DNA of 64,000 nucleotides from Pseudeuparius sepicola. Taxonomy: Eukaryota; Arthropoda; Insecta; Coleoptera; Anthribidae. Positions 1 through 11,015 of the stretch are shown piece by piece. A program made the position numbers and the translations under genes. The notes under the pieces were generated by a model. It made no database searches and was not told the DNA's origin. It saw only the letters and a program-made list of their open reading frames with translations. The first letter of the stretch is position 1, and each line of letters starts with the position of its first letter. The stretch lies in the NCBI GenBank assembly GCA_963920635.1, contig OY987301.1, positions 53,822,560 through 53,886,559 on the forward strand, given 5' to 3'.

Positions 1-532
1 GACTTGCGCGGAAGAGCCAAGAGGGGAAGACAGTAATGGAGTAACGGCACGCGTGTAACAGCTCGCTTTCGCGCGTCCAGTGGTTTTTGGGACTAAAAAG
101 GCGGAGAAAAAGGGAAGCTGGAGTGTAGTGAGAAGCCTCGAGCATCGCCCGAGGCAGGAGAAGGAAAATTGTGGAGAATTTCGAGAAGCCCTGTGCAGGA
201 AATCAAGAGGTGTTGCCACGGCGGACCGACCGGTACTCGACACCAAGAGTCTCGGAGTGCTCTGTACGACGAGGGAGCGGCACGATTAGTGAACATCCAA
301 GCCAGAGAATCAACTGCACCAAAGTTGTTGATGCATGGTGGGTGAGTGCATACAGTAAGTCGACTACCCCTAACCCCTAAGCATCCGTTGCACAATATAG
401 AAGGACATTGACTCGGACATTGGGTGAGCTTTTAATTGAAAATAAACTGTTGTTTCGGGTTCTGCACTGCGCGTTAAAAGAAGTTCAGCAACAAAAGTTA
501 AACTAGAGCAACACTTTGGACAAAACTTATCA
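1..532. other. unclassified stretch before the first LINE
   Basis: No supportable gene. It is more GC-rich than most of the window at its left end and has several short overlapping open frames on both strands that show no recognisable domain. It may be 5' sequence of an unrecognised repeat cut by the following truncated LINE. Confidence 0.4.
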
Positions 533-2075
533 TTGCCTTGTACATCATCTAAAATATTCTTGCAGTCTGTCTATCTTCCTCATGTAGAACCTAGCCTAAT
601 AAGAAATGAAATTATAAAATTAAAAAATAAAAAGTCAACGGGGCTAGACGATATAAATGTACAAATATTAAAGACGGTAAAAGATAGCCTATGTATGCCA
701 CTTGCACTGATCTTAAACAAATCGATACAGCAAGGAGTTTTTCCAGAAGCACTGAAAGTCGCCTGTGTTGTGCCAGTGCATAAGAAGGAAGGGCGCACCA
801 ATGTTGAAAACTATAGACAAATATCCCTTTTAAGTGTAATTTCAAAAGTAATTGAAAAAGTCGTAGCAAATATTCTTGTTGAGTATCTGGAAAAATTCAT
901 GCTGATTACTCTTTGTCAACATGGCTTCAGAACGAACAGATCAATTGAGAGCGCATCTTACCAACTCCTAAACTTCATTTATCAGGAACTGGACAAAAAT
1001 AAATTTGTACTTTCCATATTCCTTGATTTTTCTTGTGCGTTCGACACGATTAATGTTGTTTTTCTCAGTAAAAAACTCTATAAATTAGGTGGAAATTTGC
1101 TTTCATGGTTAATTTCTTACGTATCTGGTAGAAGCATGAAGGTAAAGTATGGGGGTGTTATAACCGGGGGACGGGATGTTGGGCTGGGTGTCCCGCAGGG
1201 CTCGGTCCTGGGTCCACTTCTCTTTACACTATATGTAAATGATTTACCATCACATATATCGAATGGAATGGTAACGATCTTTGCAGATGACACTACTATC
1301 ACCATCTCAGCACCTACCTCTGATGCCTTGTCGTCGAACCTAAAGCAATCAATGGATGAAATTGACTCATGGTGCCAAAGAAATCAGCTCATATTGAATT
1401 CTAAAAAGACTGTGTATATGAATTTCCACATCCATAAAAAGTTAATACCATCTTTTGCGGAAGAGGCCGGTATATCGCTGTCACATAACACAAAATTTCT
1501 TGGCACTTGGCTCGACGGGGCGTTGAGCTGGGACGAACACATAAATTCCGTGTGTTCCAAGCTGAACTCAGCATATTATGCAATTCTCAAAATGAAAAAT
1601 TTCATGATAACAAAAGACTTGATAAACATGTATTATGCACTGGCCTATGCACATATATCAAACAACGTAGTGCTGTGGGGAATAAACTCTCGTGCTCATA
1701 GAGTATTTGTCAGCCAGAAGAGGCTCATTCGTTTAATACTCGACCTACAGCCAAGAGAATCATGCCGAAGTATCTTTAAAAATAAACGAATACTAACTGT
1801 ACCATCGGTATTTATTCGGAAATGTGTACTATACGTATATAGAAATAAACAGAACTTTAGACATACAAGTGAAAGCCACAGTTATGCCACACGAAATGGT
1901 AGCACGCAAAAATGTGTTTTTTACAAAATCTCCCTATTATAATTTTGTGAAACTTTACAACAAGTTACCTGATATCATTAAGATGTCTAAAAGCTATCAA
2001 ACATTCAAAAAACAAGTGACAAACATTTTACTACACGATACATACTATAGTGTAAACGAGTTTTTAAGTCGTTAG
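533..2075 (+). pseudogene. LINE ORF2 fragment: reverse transcriptase
   Basis: The frame to 1942 encodes about 469 residues that begin just upstream of the RT fingers (KSTGLDDIN, then CQHGFR, FLDFSCAFDTIN, VPQGSVLGPLL and the catalytic FADDT box near residue 250). After it come the palm and thumb and the usual C-terminal region. The reading then shifts near 1905-1925 into the frame ending at 2075, which carries the family's conserved tail (YNKLPDIIK, then YYSVNEFL). The catalytic Asp pair is present. The EN domain is missing and the first Met is not a real start. Family assignment is from motif style; clade within the Jockey/CR1 group is not settled. Confidence 0.85.
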
Positions 2076-2255
2076 TTGTTTCTGTTCTTATTGTATTATT
2101 TATTTTTATTATATAAATTGTTTTACTCTTATACTGTATATATATATATAGATATATATATATATATATATATAACTATATGTAAGTGAATGACGTGCCA
2201 TATGTACTTATGTACTAAAGTTGGAAAAATAAACTAAACTAAACTAAACTAAACG
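533..2255 (+). mobile_element. 5'-truncated non-LTR retrotransposon (Jockey/CR1-group LINE)
   Basis: The unit holds a reverse-transcriptase reading frame, a short AT-rich 3' UTR with a (TA)n run near 2136-2172, and a terminal array of a pentamer resembling AAACT at 2231-2255. A short tandem-repeat tail instead of poly(A) is typical of CR1-like LINEs. No endonuclease or ORF1 precedes the RT, so the copy is 5'-truncated, as expected from incomplete target-primed reverse transcription. The exact 5' junction is not determined. Confidence 0.8.
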
Positions 2256-3068
2256 AACTATCAAAACGGGGTTTACGCCTTTATCTAGGGCTTAAGAGAT
2301 CAGGTGAATTTAGGTTAGCTAAATTTCAAAGTAAGGTAAGGCGAATCGGGAAGAACCTCGGGTAAATCTAACAGCGCCGCGGCTGTACAGATTCAAATCG
2401 ATTGTTATTTATGTCTTTTTTTCATTTGTTTGAGTAAAATGGTATTTTCATCCTTCCTAAAACAACGGCAACACCGCGAAAATAACTTCAAGCTGACAGT
2501 ACGTTCCGAGCCATATTGGATGACATAATTAGAGGCGGAGATTTCCAGGGAAAATTAGGGTTATTACCCTTTTGTTAAAGATCGTAAAAAAATCTAAAAA
2601 TATTTTTCTATGTTTTCTTAAGCCACCCTGCGCACGTGGTAAAATTTTTTGTACTAAGTGATAGTTAACCCTGTATCATTGGTTAAATGGGTAGTGGTTT
2701 CTCCACCAGACTTAGAGAACACCAAAGAAATTACGGAGGGTTTCCAAAATCCCCCCTTTCTTTAAATCCACTTTTGCTGAACATATCGTCAATAATAACC
2801 ACAATTTCGACATTTTTGACAATGTTTCCTTCCTACATTTTTATAAAAAGGGTGCTACTTTAAATCTTCTAGAAAATCTTGAAATATTTATATATATAAT
2901 ATTTAGACCAACTTGAGGTTTTCCAATTTGAATTTTTTTAAATCCCTAAAATTTCTTCATTCTTATTAAACTTTAGTTCCAACCTTTTGATTCTTGGTGG
3001 AGGCGACGGTTTAGATACTATATCATTTTACGGTTTGTTATGTGCATTTTTGTTTTTACCGCGCAATT
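2256..3068. other. unclassified AT-rich stretch
   Basis: No coding sequence, RNA gene or clear repeat boundary was recognised. It probably consists of old repeat debris or intergenic DNA. Confidence 0.4.
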
Positions 3069-3231
3069 TTAAGCCTGGTTCATGCAGCTTCTTTATCTTT
3101 TAATTTTACTTTATCTTTAAGAAATAGCTAATGGCATTTGTCCCTTGATTTGAACGGACCAATGTCATTTAATATTTCTTAAAGATAAGGAAAAATTAAA
3201 AGATAAAGAAGCTGTATGAACCATCCCTTAA
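3069..3231. mobile_element. fold-back MITE with TTAA ends
   Basis: Two 68-bp arms (3076-3143 and 3156-3223) are inverted copies with a handful of mismatches and a 12-bp spacer. TTAA lies at both outer edges (3069-3072 and 3228-3231), as expected for a piggyBac-type TTAA target duplication. There is no coding capacity. The family is inferred only from the TTAA flanks, and TTAA being itself palindromic weakens that argument. Confidence 0.65.
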
Positions 3232-3573
3232 GGTTTTTGCAGTTGACATTTGTTGACTGTTTGACATCGACGTTTCTCCAATTTCCGCCCCGTCGACCAT
3301 CCTGACTGTAAATTTATATTTTGCATGTGCCATGGTAACTTGAAAATCCTCTTCAGTTAAAATTATGATTTTTTGGTTCCTGGGAACCCCAAAGAAATCA
3401 CGCTACAAATTGGTATTGATGCTTAATGTGGTAAGATTTGTCAGACTTCCTTCACCTAGCTGTTTTTTATTACATAATTTTCACTTTTAGACGACGCCAT
3501 TTTATGATGATAAAAGCTACTAGTTTGCGAAATTTTTTTTTAATAATTTAACTCATTGGATAATAGAAATTCC
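3232..3573. other. unclassified stretch
   Basis: Non-coding AT-rich DNA between the MITE and the 5S-containing repeat. I see nothing supportable. Confidence 0.35.
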
Positions 3574-3936
3574 CTTTTCTTGAAATCGGCAGTGATGTGT
3601 CCCAAAATCGTCATTAAAAGCTCAGAAATCGGCACTGAAGTTATCCATATTGTACGATTTTTTCAATAAGTAGGCCTTGGCGAGGTGTAAACATCAAACG
3701 TCATACGCGGAACCATCGCCCGTCAAAAGTGACCAAATATTCAAAACCCGGCCAATAAAGGCCCATTTAACTATTCGTACACATTGCGAAATTGTTACCT
3801 ATAGCAGCGCAATCTATCGATATAAATGTTTTAGTAGGTTTGAATATAAATAGATTTGTTATGAAGGCTGCACAACAAGCAGCAGTTTGGTTTTTCTGTT
3901 CGAAGAGGCCGTGTCTTGTCATACTTGACCTAGGTA

Positions 3937-3994
3937 GAGCGATCGTCAAAGTCAAGCAACGCCGCGTGTAGTCAGTGCATGGTCGGGTGATCCC
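3937..3994 (+). promoter_or_regulatory. 5S-rRNA-derived internal promoter block, copy 1
   Basis: The block starting GATC and running through AGTCAAGCAACGCCGCG to a GTCGGGTGATCC box aligns without gaps to the box A / intermediate element / box C part of animal 5S rRNA (AAGCAGCGTCGGGCG ... GATGGGGGACC). Only this Pol III promoter region is 5S-like; the 5' and 3' thirds of 5S are absent, so it is not a 5S gene. The second copy matches 5S slightly better. Confidence 0.7.
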
Positions 3995-4053
3995 TTATTA
4001 TTATTTTCTTGCCTAATAAAACATTTTTTCCGATTTAAAAAAATATATAATAT

Positions 4054-4169
4054 GTACCTCGGCACTGAAGTTCTTTTTATGACTCATGTGGTTTATTTGC
4101 CTCGGCCAGAGGCATCGGCAACTAAATTCCACATGAGTCATAAAAAGTTGAACTTCAGAACCTTGGTAC
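4054..4169 (+). repeat. long hairpin near the 3' end of the 5S-containing repeat
   Basis: Arms of about 40 bp beginning GTACC and reaching ATGACTCATGTGG pair with their inverted copy across a spacer of about 36 bp. The same hairpin occurs in the other copy (25703-25818), so it is a property of the family. Confidence 0.75.
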
Positions 4170-4423
4170 ATAAATAACTATTATTTTATTGATAAATTTT
4201 CCACATCCAGCCACCTTACACACCATGTCTAGGAAGGTAAGTCCCCATTGATTATGTTTATGTTTATCATTACTTATTCCCTTTGGCAATACATTTGGAT
4301 TGTATAGGATACGTCACAAGAGATACAAAAAAAACATATTCATATACGATACATTACAAAATCAAAGTAGGAAAGTTAAAATTAAACACACGCATACATT
4401 ATGTGTCTACCAGTAAAATAATT

Positions 4424-7195
4424 TTATAAGAAGCTATAAAATTCGTTCAGGCTGTAGGGACATTTTTCGACCAGAAACCGTTTAAGATGTTTTACAATTT
4501 GTGTTCTAGTTCTAAGGTTTTTTATCTGGGGTGGAAGCTTATTACAAATTTCCAAGCCAACTGTATTCGGCATATTCGGCACCTTTTTGCCAATATCTAA
4601 TCTTCTATGTGGGACTCTAAGATTATGTCTATTTCGTGTAGAATGATCATGAATATAACTGTTTGTTTCAAACTTAGTTAGGTTATCATGCACATAACAT
4701 AACATAAATGCCAGCAAGTGTCAACAATCCCAAGTGCCGGAAGATTTCTCTACATGATGTTCTAGGATGAGCGCCCACCATGCATCTTATAATGCATTTC
4801 TGGTAAAGAAAAACTGACCTGGCGTCGGTTGACAATCCCCAGAAACAAATGCAATACTTAAGACGAGACTGTGCCTCGGCATAGTACACACATTAGTTGT
4901 TCCAGCGTTAAAACACGCCGCAGATTCCCCATCTCAAAGCAAACCGAAGAAAGCCTTTTCTGCAACGAGCCGCAGTGCTCCTTCCAATTAAGAACACTGT
5001 CCATTGTCACTCCCAAAAATCTCACATGATCCAGCATCATAACAGGACCATCCGAAGTCCTGACAGTCACATCATTGCTCACTCTTAGCTGCGGTGTATG
5101 GAACCTGACCCAACTAGTCTTAGAGCTGTTTAAATACAAAAAATTACTACAGAACCAATTATGTAGATTTTCCATAGTCGAGTCACAAGCCTGCTCTATA
5201 GACATGCTGTGGCTCCCAGAAACAACCAAAGATGTATCATCCGCATACAAGGTAGCACACACACCTTCCTGCAGATACTGATCCAGGTCATTAACATATA
5301 TGAGGAAGAGCACTGGACCAAGCACTGATCCCTGTGACACTCCCAATCCTACATCGACCTTTGAAGAATTCACCTCTCTAGTGCTATCAGAAACATCGAA
5401 CTTCATTTTCACATGTTGAGTACGACACGTCAAAAAATCCGCCAACCAACTATGCGCAACTCCTCTTATGCCAGCTTTATTCAGCTTGTACAAAAAACGT
5501 TCATGATTGACACAGTCGAACGCTTTGCTAAGGTCGCAGAATATGCCAACTGTTTGTTTCCCCGTGTTTACACGGCTAACCAAATCACATAAAACCGATT
5601 AACTGCACTAGTAGTGGACTTTTTTGCTCGAAAACCGTGCTGAGATATTGACAAAATATTAAATTTCTCCAGAAACAACTCCATTCTTGCTAAAAATGCA
5701 TATTCAACTACTTTGCTAAAACTAGACGCTATTACAATAGGCCGATAATTGTCCATGTTACTTTTATCGGCCTTCTTGTAAATGGGAATTATGCAATTAA
5801 TCTTTAAGCTGCTTAAATTTTCCAGTAGCAAAAGAAACATTTACCAAATGGCACATAGGTTCAGCAATCAGATAAAAAATCGGCTTCAAAAACTGCGGCG
5901 AAATATCGTCAGGGCCAGCTGATTTTTTATTTTTCAATTTGTCATTTACTAGTTTTATAATTTCTTCGGCAGTATACGGCTCAACAAAGAAAGACTGACA
6001 CTGGGAGGTATTTACAACGTTATATGAGTCATTGGGGGGGTATTTTGTGTAGAACCTTTTTGGGGACATTTTCAAAAAATCTGGAAAAACACTCTACGAT
6101 TTGAAGAGGGTCCTCAACTAAGTTTCCGTCTTCAAACAGAGTAAAATTATTAGTTGTGCCTGCTTGAATATTGTTGCGCAAAGTGTTTACCACCTGCCAT
6201 GCAGATCTAGCGGTGCTTTCAGAGGAGTCACTAAAATTTTGATAATAATTCCTTTTAGTTTCATTTACGAGGTGAATGTGGTTTTTCTTGGAACATTTGT
6301 ATTGTGCCCAAGTGACCAAACCACGTTTTCGGAGTGAATCTAAATCTTTTAAATTTTGGCTAGATTTTTGCACCGCACGAGTTACCCAGCTTTTCCCTAT
6401 GGTAACTTTCTGCCTTCTAAATGGAAAGTGCAACTGAAATAACTGCCTAAAAGCACTATAGAACTTTTCAAATGCGGAACTCCAATCCTGATCCATAAGA
6501 TCGTGTTTAAAGTTTTTCAAATTTTTTGTACAGAAATCTCTCTTAAGAACTGATTTTTGCTTTATGTGCTGAAATGAGTGAATATTACAATAAACTAAAA
6601 CAGATCTATGATCGGAGATAATATTATCGTGGATATCATTAACTTCCAGTAAGCCATTTGTGAAGACAAGATCTAATATTTAATTTTCTCTGGTGGTGTT
6701 CAAGTACTATATTAGCCATGTCAAAACCCGCAAGAAGAGAACATAATTGAGAGTATTTAACTGCCTGATCTATAGGTCCAGATTGAAGTCCCCCACCAGC
6801 ACAAGCACGCAATTCGAGGTGTAGAGCTTGTTAAGTGTTAAGTTAAGATTATCGAGAAAAATGTAAAAGTTATTTATTGGTTTATTGGGGGATCTGTAGC
6901 ACGTAATAATAATGACCTAAATTATTTGTTCGATATTAAATTCGGTTAAATCTATTTGTGCGACCTGCAGGTTCTACTGGCACCATATTCCAACTCCGCC
7001 ACCCCTTAGGTTCGATCTAGAACTAATCGCACCTTTTTTATAGCCAGGAATGATCACAGCTGACTCGGATTCTGGTCGTGTCCATGTCTCTGTGAAACAT
7101 AGAAAGTTAAGATTATTCATAACTAGATATTCAAATGTCAATAAATTTATCTTGTTTACATTAAGACATTGACAGTTTAATAATAAAATATCTGG
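4424..7195 (-). pseudogene. LINE ORF2: endonuclease plus reverse transcriptase
   Basis: Reading down the minus strand, the endonuclease starts near 7190 with LCFTETW, continues through an IPGY / RGGGVGIW segment and a VGDFN box (about 6775-6820), all hallmarks of AP-type EN. RT follows: KKSAGPDDISP, YRPIVI, SQHGFRAKKST, FCDLSKAFDCVNHE, GVSQGSVLGPVLF and the catalytic YADDTSL box. The C-terminal part has the usual RSVFLYQKCIIR and ICNKLPPQIKNL segments. At least five frame changes lie near 4700, 4870, 5575, 5820 and 6050, with more decay in EN. Role in an intact copy: nicking the target and priming cDNA synthesis. Confidence 0.85.
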
Positions 7196-7219
7196 AGAAA
7201 GTTTTGTTACTTGCTCAAT

Positions 7220-8130
7220 TCTTCTCTCTTCCTGCGATGAAAAAACCTCGAAACCTGCACTACTCTCGGCCAGACATCGGACTTCATGGCCTGTTCAACA
7301 TTTAGTTAGTCTATTGTGACTTTAAAACCTGCATAATGATAAGCGAAACGAGAAAGATTTGAGTTGTCAACTGTCTCCTCTGCAAAATATTGTCGGACGA
7401 AGTTCTCAAGTTGTTTAGATGTTGTTGAAGAGCCTAGTCGGGACACAAATAAATATGCCTTTTTGGAGCAATTTTTAAAGGACCATTATTAATCTGCCCA
7501 ACAATGGTATTTTCCCTCTTCTCTCTTTTACGATTTACCAGTTGCCATTCTTCTTTAGTTTTTGGTTCTGATTTTCTTGCTGCAGGGATTTCGTTAGCCA
7601 TATTTACTTTAGTAACATCCTGTATATCCTTTTGGTTGACCTCAGTTTCTTTCTGATCTATTTGTTTGGGAATACTTTTTACTGGCCTCTTTTTGGCCTT
7701 CCTCGTTATTGACGGGTTTTCTGGTAGCAGGTGAGTGTGTTTGTTTTTTATGTGTTTCAATCGAATCGGATTGCTGGGGATTTTCCATTAATAAAACAAT
7801 TTGTTTGTTTAAAAGTTATATTTTTCCTTTTAGTTCGTCTATGAGTATGTCCTTTTGTTTAATAACATATTTAAAAATATGGATATCTACCTTTTTGTCA
7901 GCGCCGGCCAGCATACTGATAGCGTCGAAGAACATAGCATCATCTTTAAGTAGGGTTTCCTCGCAGCAAATTATGATATGTTCATTTATGATTTTTACAC
8001 CACACACTAACTTAGCACAGCTTGGATGGAAGTTTGAGTCACAGTTTGCACATGTAATTACTGCGTTCTTGGGTTTAAGTTTACATTTTTTGCAGAGCCC
8101 ATTTAAACTGGCACCTGCTGCGGCGGCCAT
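7220..8130 (-). pseudogene. LINE ORF1 with PHD-like zinc finger
   Basis: A genuine ATG at 8130 opens MAAAAGAS followed by a C-x2-C ... C-x2-C-x4-H-x2-C finger (CKKC, CANC, FHPSC) and CC further on, a PHD-like pattern known from ORF1 of some Jockey-superfamily LINEs. A stop at about 7816 and a frame change near 7760 separate this from a charged linker. The C-terminal block (YLFVSRLGSSTTSKQLENF ... SDVWP) resembles the single-strand nucleic-acid-binding end of such ORF1 proteins. Broken, no function expected. Confidence 0.7.
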
Positions 8131-8289
8131 CGTAGACCTTTGTCATATAAACTGTCAAATATTTTCTTCCCCCCTCCTTTTTCTAAGAAATAATAAACTT
8201 CTTACATTAAACAAAAGATTGAAATTCGTTTATATTATTACATATTAGTTAGCATAATACCACTCTTTTTTCTAGCTTTGTTTGCTTAC

Positions 8290-8679
8290 ATATAAGACAA
8301 TTTACTGCTGAAGATGACTCCTTAGATGGCCTTGAAACATGTACAGTTTACCTTGAATACACAGTATTATGTAAATTATTATTACGTTGATCTAAAATGG
8401 TATGTGTCCCTGTCCATCCTTTTGATAAAGCACAGAATGTTGTCCACATAGCAAAACCATCCCGTTATGTTGTTGTTCAGTGTTCAGTCCAACAAACTGC
8501 GAGTCCAAATCATCCAGAGAGACCTTGGTCAGCAAAGGGGATAATGGTGATCCCATCGCTAGTCCAGTGTGCTATTTTATATATTGTTTTAAGCAAAGTA
8601 TAAGGAAAGTAAGTGTGTCTATTTTTGAGTTCTGTGAGACATTTTCAAATTTCCCATTTGGTGCGATCTTTATGGATAG
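8290..8679 (-). pseudogene. Penelope-like element reverse-transcriptase fragment
   Basis: The minus strand reads TGLAMGSPLSP, the signature RT block of Penelope-like elements, and shortly afterwards, in another frame, WFCYVDNILCF, which corresponds to the W-x-RYVDD catalytic block with the second Asp changed to Asn. Downstream a CTGAAGATG ... GCCTTGAAACATGT motif (about 8303-8347) resembles the terminal repeats of this class. RT thumb and GIY-YIG endonuclease are absent, so it is an internally deleted scrap. Gypsy C borders it directly at 8680. Confidence 0.7.
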
Positions 8680-8704
8680 TGTTACGTGTGGTTCATATTA
8701 TATA
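8680..8704 (-). repeat. distal end of the 3' LTR of Gypsy C
   Basis: These bases complete the C 3' LTR interrupted by Gypsy A: they match the end of the C 5' LTR (CCACAC..CGTAACA). The last TATA is the target duplication made by A. Confidence 0.8.
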
Positions 8705-9075
8705 TGTTACGGGCGACGTGAAGACGAAGACTTTTTAAAAAAACTTTTATTTGGGTAACGCGAGTTACAGAGTTTTTGCTTAGACTACAGACAAGACTAG
8801 AATTAACACTCTTACTTTACTAGGTCCTATTTATACAGATCTGTTATGCTGAGGTGTTGTGGTTCTCATGGGAAAAGAATGTAATAAACAAAGGGAAGAT
8901 CAAATTCTGAAATTCTTGCAGTAAGCAAGTTTTAACAATACTCAAAAGGAATATGATATGTTCTAGTAATCATTCTAGAACAATGTACAATGGAAAATGA
9001 TATCTTTGTAGTAAGCATCTTGAACAATAGAGAATGAGAACATAATATCCAACAGTAAACAGAATCAATCAATCA
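8705..9075 (-). repeat. 3' LTR of Gypsy A (shortened)
   Basis: It matches the 5' LTR of A and the LTR of B, but lacks roughly 42 bp at its 5' edge, where TGATTGATTG follows the purine tract directly instead of TGTTATATCC. It ends ..CCCGTAACA. A TATAAATA promoter box and an AATAAA polyadenylation signal are conserved. Confidence 0.85.
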
Positions 9076-9123
9076 CCTTCCCCCTTATATTAAAAATTTG
9101 TGTTAACAAATTTTGACATTAAA

Positions 9124-11015
9124 TTAGGCATATATTTTAGTATTAGAATTTAGTTCAATTTCTTCTTCTTCGCGAGGTTCGTCCAATCTATAAGAAGGTC
9201 TTCTTTTGACAGTAACAAATTTTCTTAAATTTTGAAAAACGCGATTTCGAGTTCTAGGAAGTTGTGGAGGATCGTCTCCGTTATTAGTAGTAATAATGTA
9301 TATTTTAATGTTCCTAGACTTTTTACATTTAATATAAAAGTACACAATAATTAAAAGTATGATTAAAGTAATGGATAGATATGTCAATATTGGTGTATAT
9401 TTATTTACAGTTGGTTCGTTAATAATATTATCAAGATCCTTTGCATATTCGTCTAATTTATGCTTTGCGACATTTAAATAGTCATAATTAAATTTGTTTA
9501 GTTGTAAAGGTTTTAAGTCAGGAAATTTTAGTTTATTTGGAGTTTCTTTGCAACAGTCAAATGGTATATTAATTGGGTGCAATTTATAGGTCTGATTGGA
9601 TTTATTTAAATTTTTCGTTTGAACTTTAGTACTTCCAATATAGGCATTGCATTCGGATTTTAACGTTAAAATTGAAGTTTTGTCTAGCATTATAGTCAAA
9701 GGATTTTGATTTTTACACTTAATAGTTATAGGAAATATTTCACTTAAAATTATTAACCATTAACCATTATTAACCATTAACCATTCTCTTAACTATGTCA
9801 CATAAATAGGTTTTTACCTCTAGTAATTGAGCTTCACATCTTGAATGTGAGTCAATAGGAGTAGGATATAAATCTTTGCACATTATTAAATCGAATGCTA
9901 GTTCTTTACAATTTTTTATATCATAGAGAATTACATAGAGAGCTGGGTCATCGCTTTTTGCTACATATTTAGTATCAGAAGATACCATGTGATAAAATCC
10001 AGTTTTATTGTCGAAAATTTGAATAGGATAAATTCTATAAAGAGTATACCATTGAGGTTCTACTAGAGGGATGTCTAATATGGAAATAAGCCTATTTTCT
10101 GTTTGAAAAACTTTAAGCTCTATAAAGTCAAGATAGGTTGCAACATTTAAGAGTTGAGGAGTTAAGGGTAAATTATTTTTGTTTAAAGTTTGAGCGATTA
10201 TTTGCAAATGATGAACCAGGACTTCAGGAGTTATAACTGACGTGTGAATGATATTTGTAACTTTGCAGAAGTAATAGAGTTTAGAATGTCATTTAAATTG
10301 CTTTCGATAAAGGTATAGGATTCTAGGAGTCTTTCGGCCATCTCTAAAACTTGTAATTTTGCAGTGTAATAGTTAAAATTATCGGAAATGTTATAAATGT
10401 AATTTTCGATTTGTTTTATGTAATTATTAAAGGTAATTTCATCAATTTGTAATTTGTTGATAGAGTCATTAAAATTTTTGATAACTGAAGTAGTTACTAA
10501 AATTTGTTTTTCATTAATTTTTCTAATTCCCGTTCGTCCCTGTTAATTTTGTCAACACAATCGTTATAATACTGTCCGTCTGAAGCATCTAAATTTCCGG
10601 TAATAAATTTCCAAACTGACCCTAAGCCATTAATTAAACCTCTTTTGTATCTACTTACATCAATAGCTAATTCTTCAAATTTAAGCGCAATGTTTTCGGA
10701 AAGTTGATTTAGTAAGGTGAGATGTGACTTAACTTCGCTTAGAAAGGCGGCCATTCGTACGTCTTTTGGTTGAATTACAAACTGCATATTTTCTAAAATT
10801 TTATTATTATTTTCGAATGTTGTTTTTAGAGATGAAATGTCTTTATACACCAATAAACTCCACTTGTCATTAGAAATTTTGAGTCCGGATTGCTCTTGAT
10901 AGAACACGCCTATGGTGTTATTAATTGGTCGCAGTGTATACTGTGCCATAGTGGTAGTGATCAAAGGAAATCTGTAACGAAGTTTCAGAATTAGGAACTT
11001 GGTTCGATATAACAA
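9124..11015 (-). pseudogene. env: envelope glycoprotein remnant of Gypsy A (baculovirus F-like)
   Basis: Three blocks (10497-11015, 9770-10207, 9124-9699) in different frames together match Env of Gypsy B. The first includes an R-x-K-R furin-type site followed by GLINGLG and the SVWKFITGNLD segment typical of F-like fusion proteins of insect errantiviruses. The last has a hydrophobic membrane span and a cytoplasmic tail with several Arg and Glu. Frame changes near 10210-10490 and a deletion near 9700-9770 break it. In an intact element Env would mediate membrane fusion from a spliced mRNA. Not functional here. Confidence 0.85.

Larger units (their letters stand above)
3574..4187 (+). repeat. 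interspersed repeat with 5S-like block, copy 1
   Basis: About 614 bp that recurs in opposite orientation at 25693-26303, diverged but alignable along its length. In this orientation it holds, in order, a GC-richer leader, a 5S-rRNA-like block, and a long hairpin close to the 3' end. No protein frame. The internal Pol III-like block suggests a SINE3-type or other 5S-driven retroposon, but the block is not at the 5' end as it is in typical SINE3 elements, so the class is open. Confidence 0.75.
4250..8245 (-). mobile_element. near full-length but decayed LINE (Jockey/CR1 group)
   Basis: On the minus strand the order is 5' UTR, PHD-type ORF1, endonuclease, reverse transcriptase, C-terminal region and a short 3' UTR. 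The 3' end carries a small tandem of an ATAAAC-like hexamer (about 4250-4265). Several frameshifts and stops break both ORFs, so it is inactive. It lies next to the Penelope-like scrap at its 5' end. Confidence 0.8.

Noticed and set aside
80..395. Overlapping short open frames on both strands at the window start
   Set aside because: Mutually overlapping, no domain; GC-rich sequence gives long frames by chance.
3937..3994. A functional 5S rRNA gene
   Set aside because: Only the internal promoter region resembles 5S; the ends are absent and the match is imperfect.
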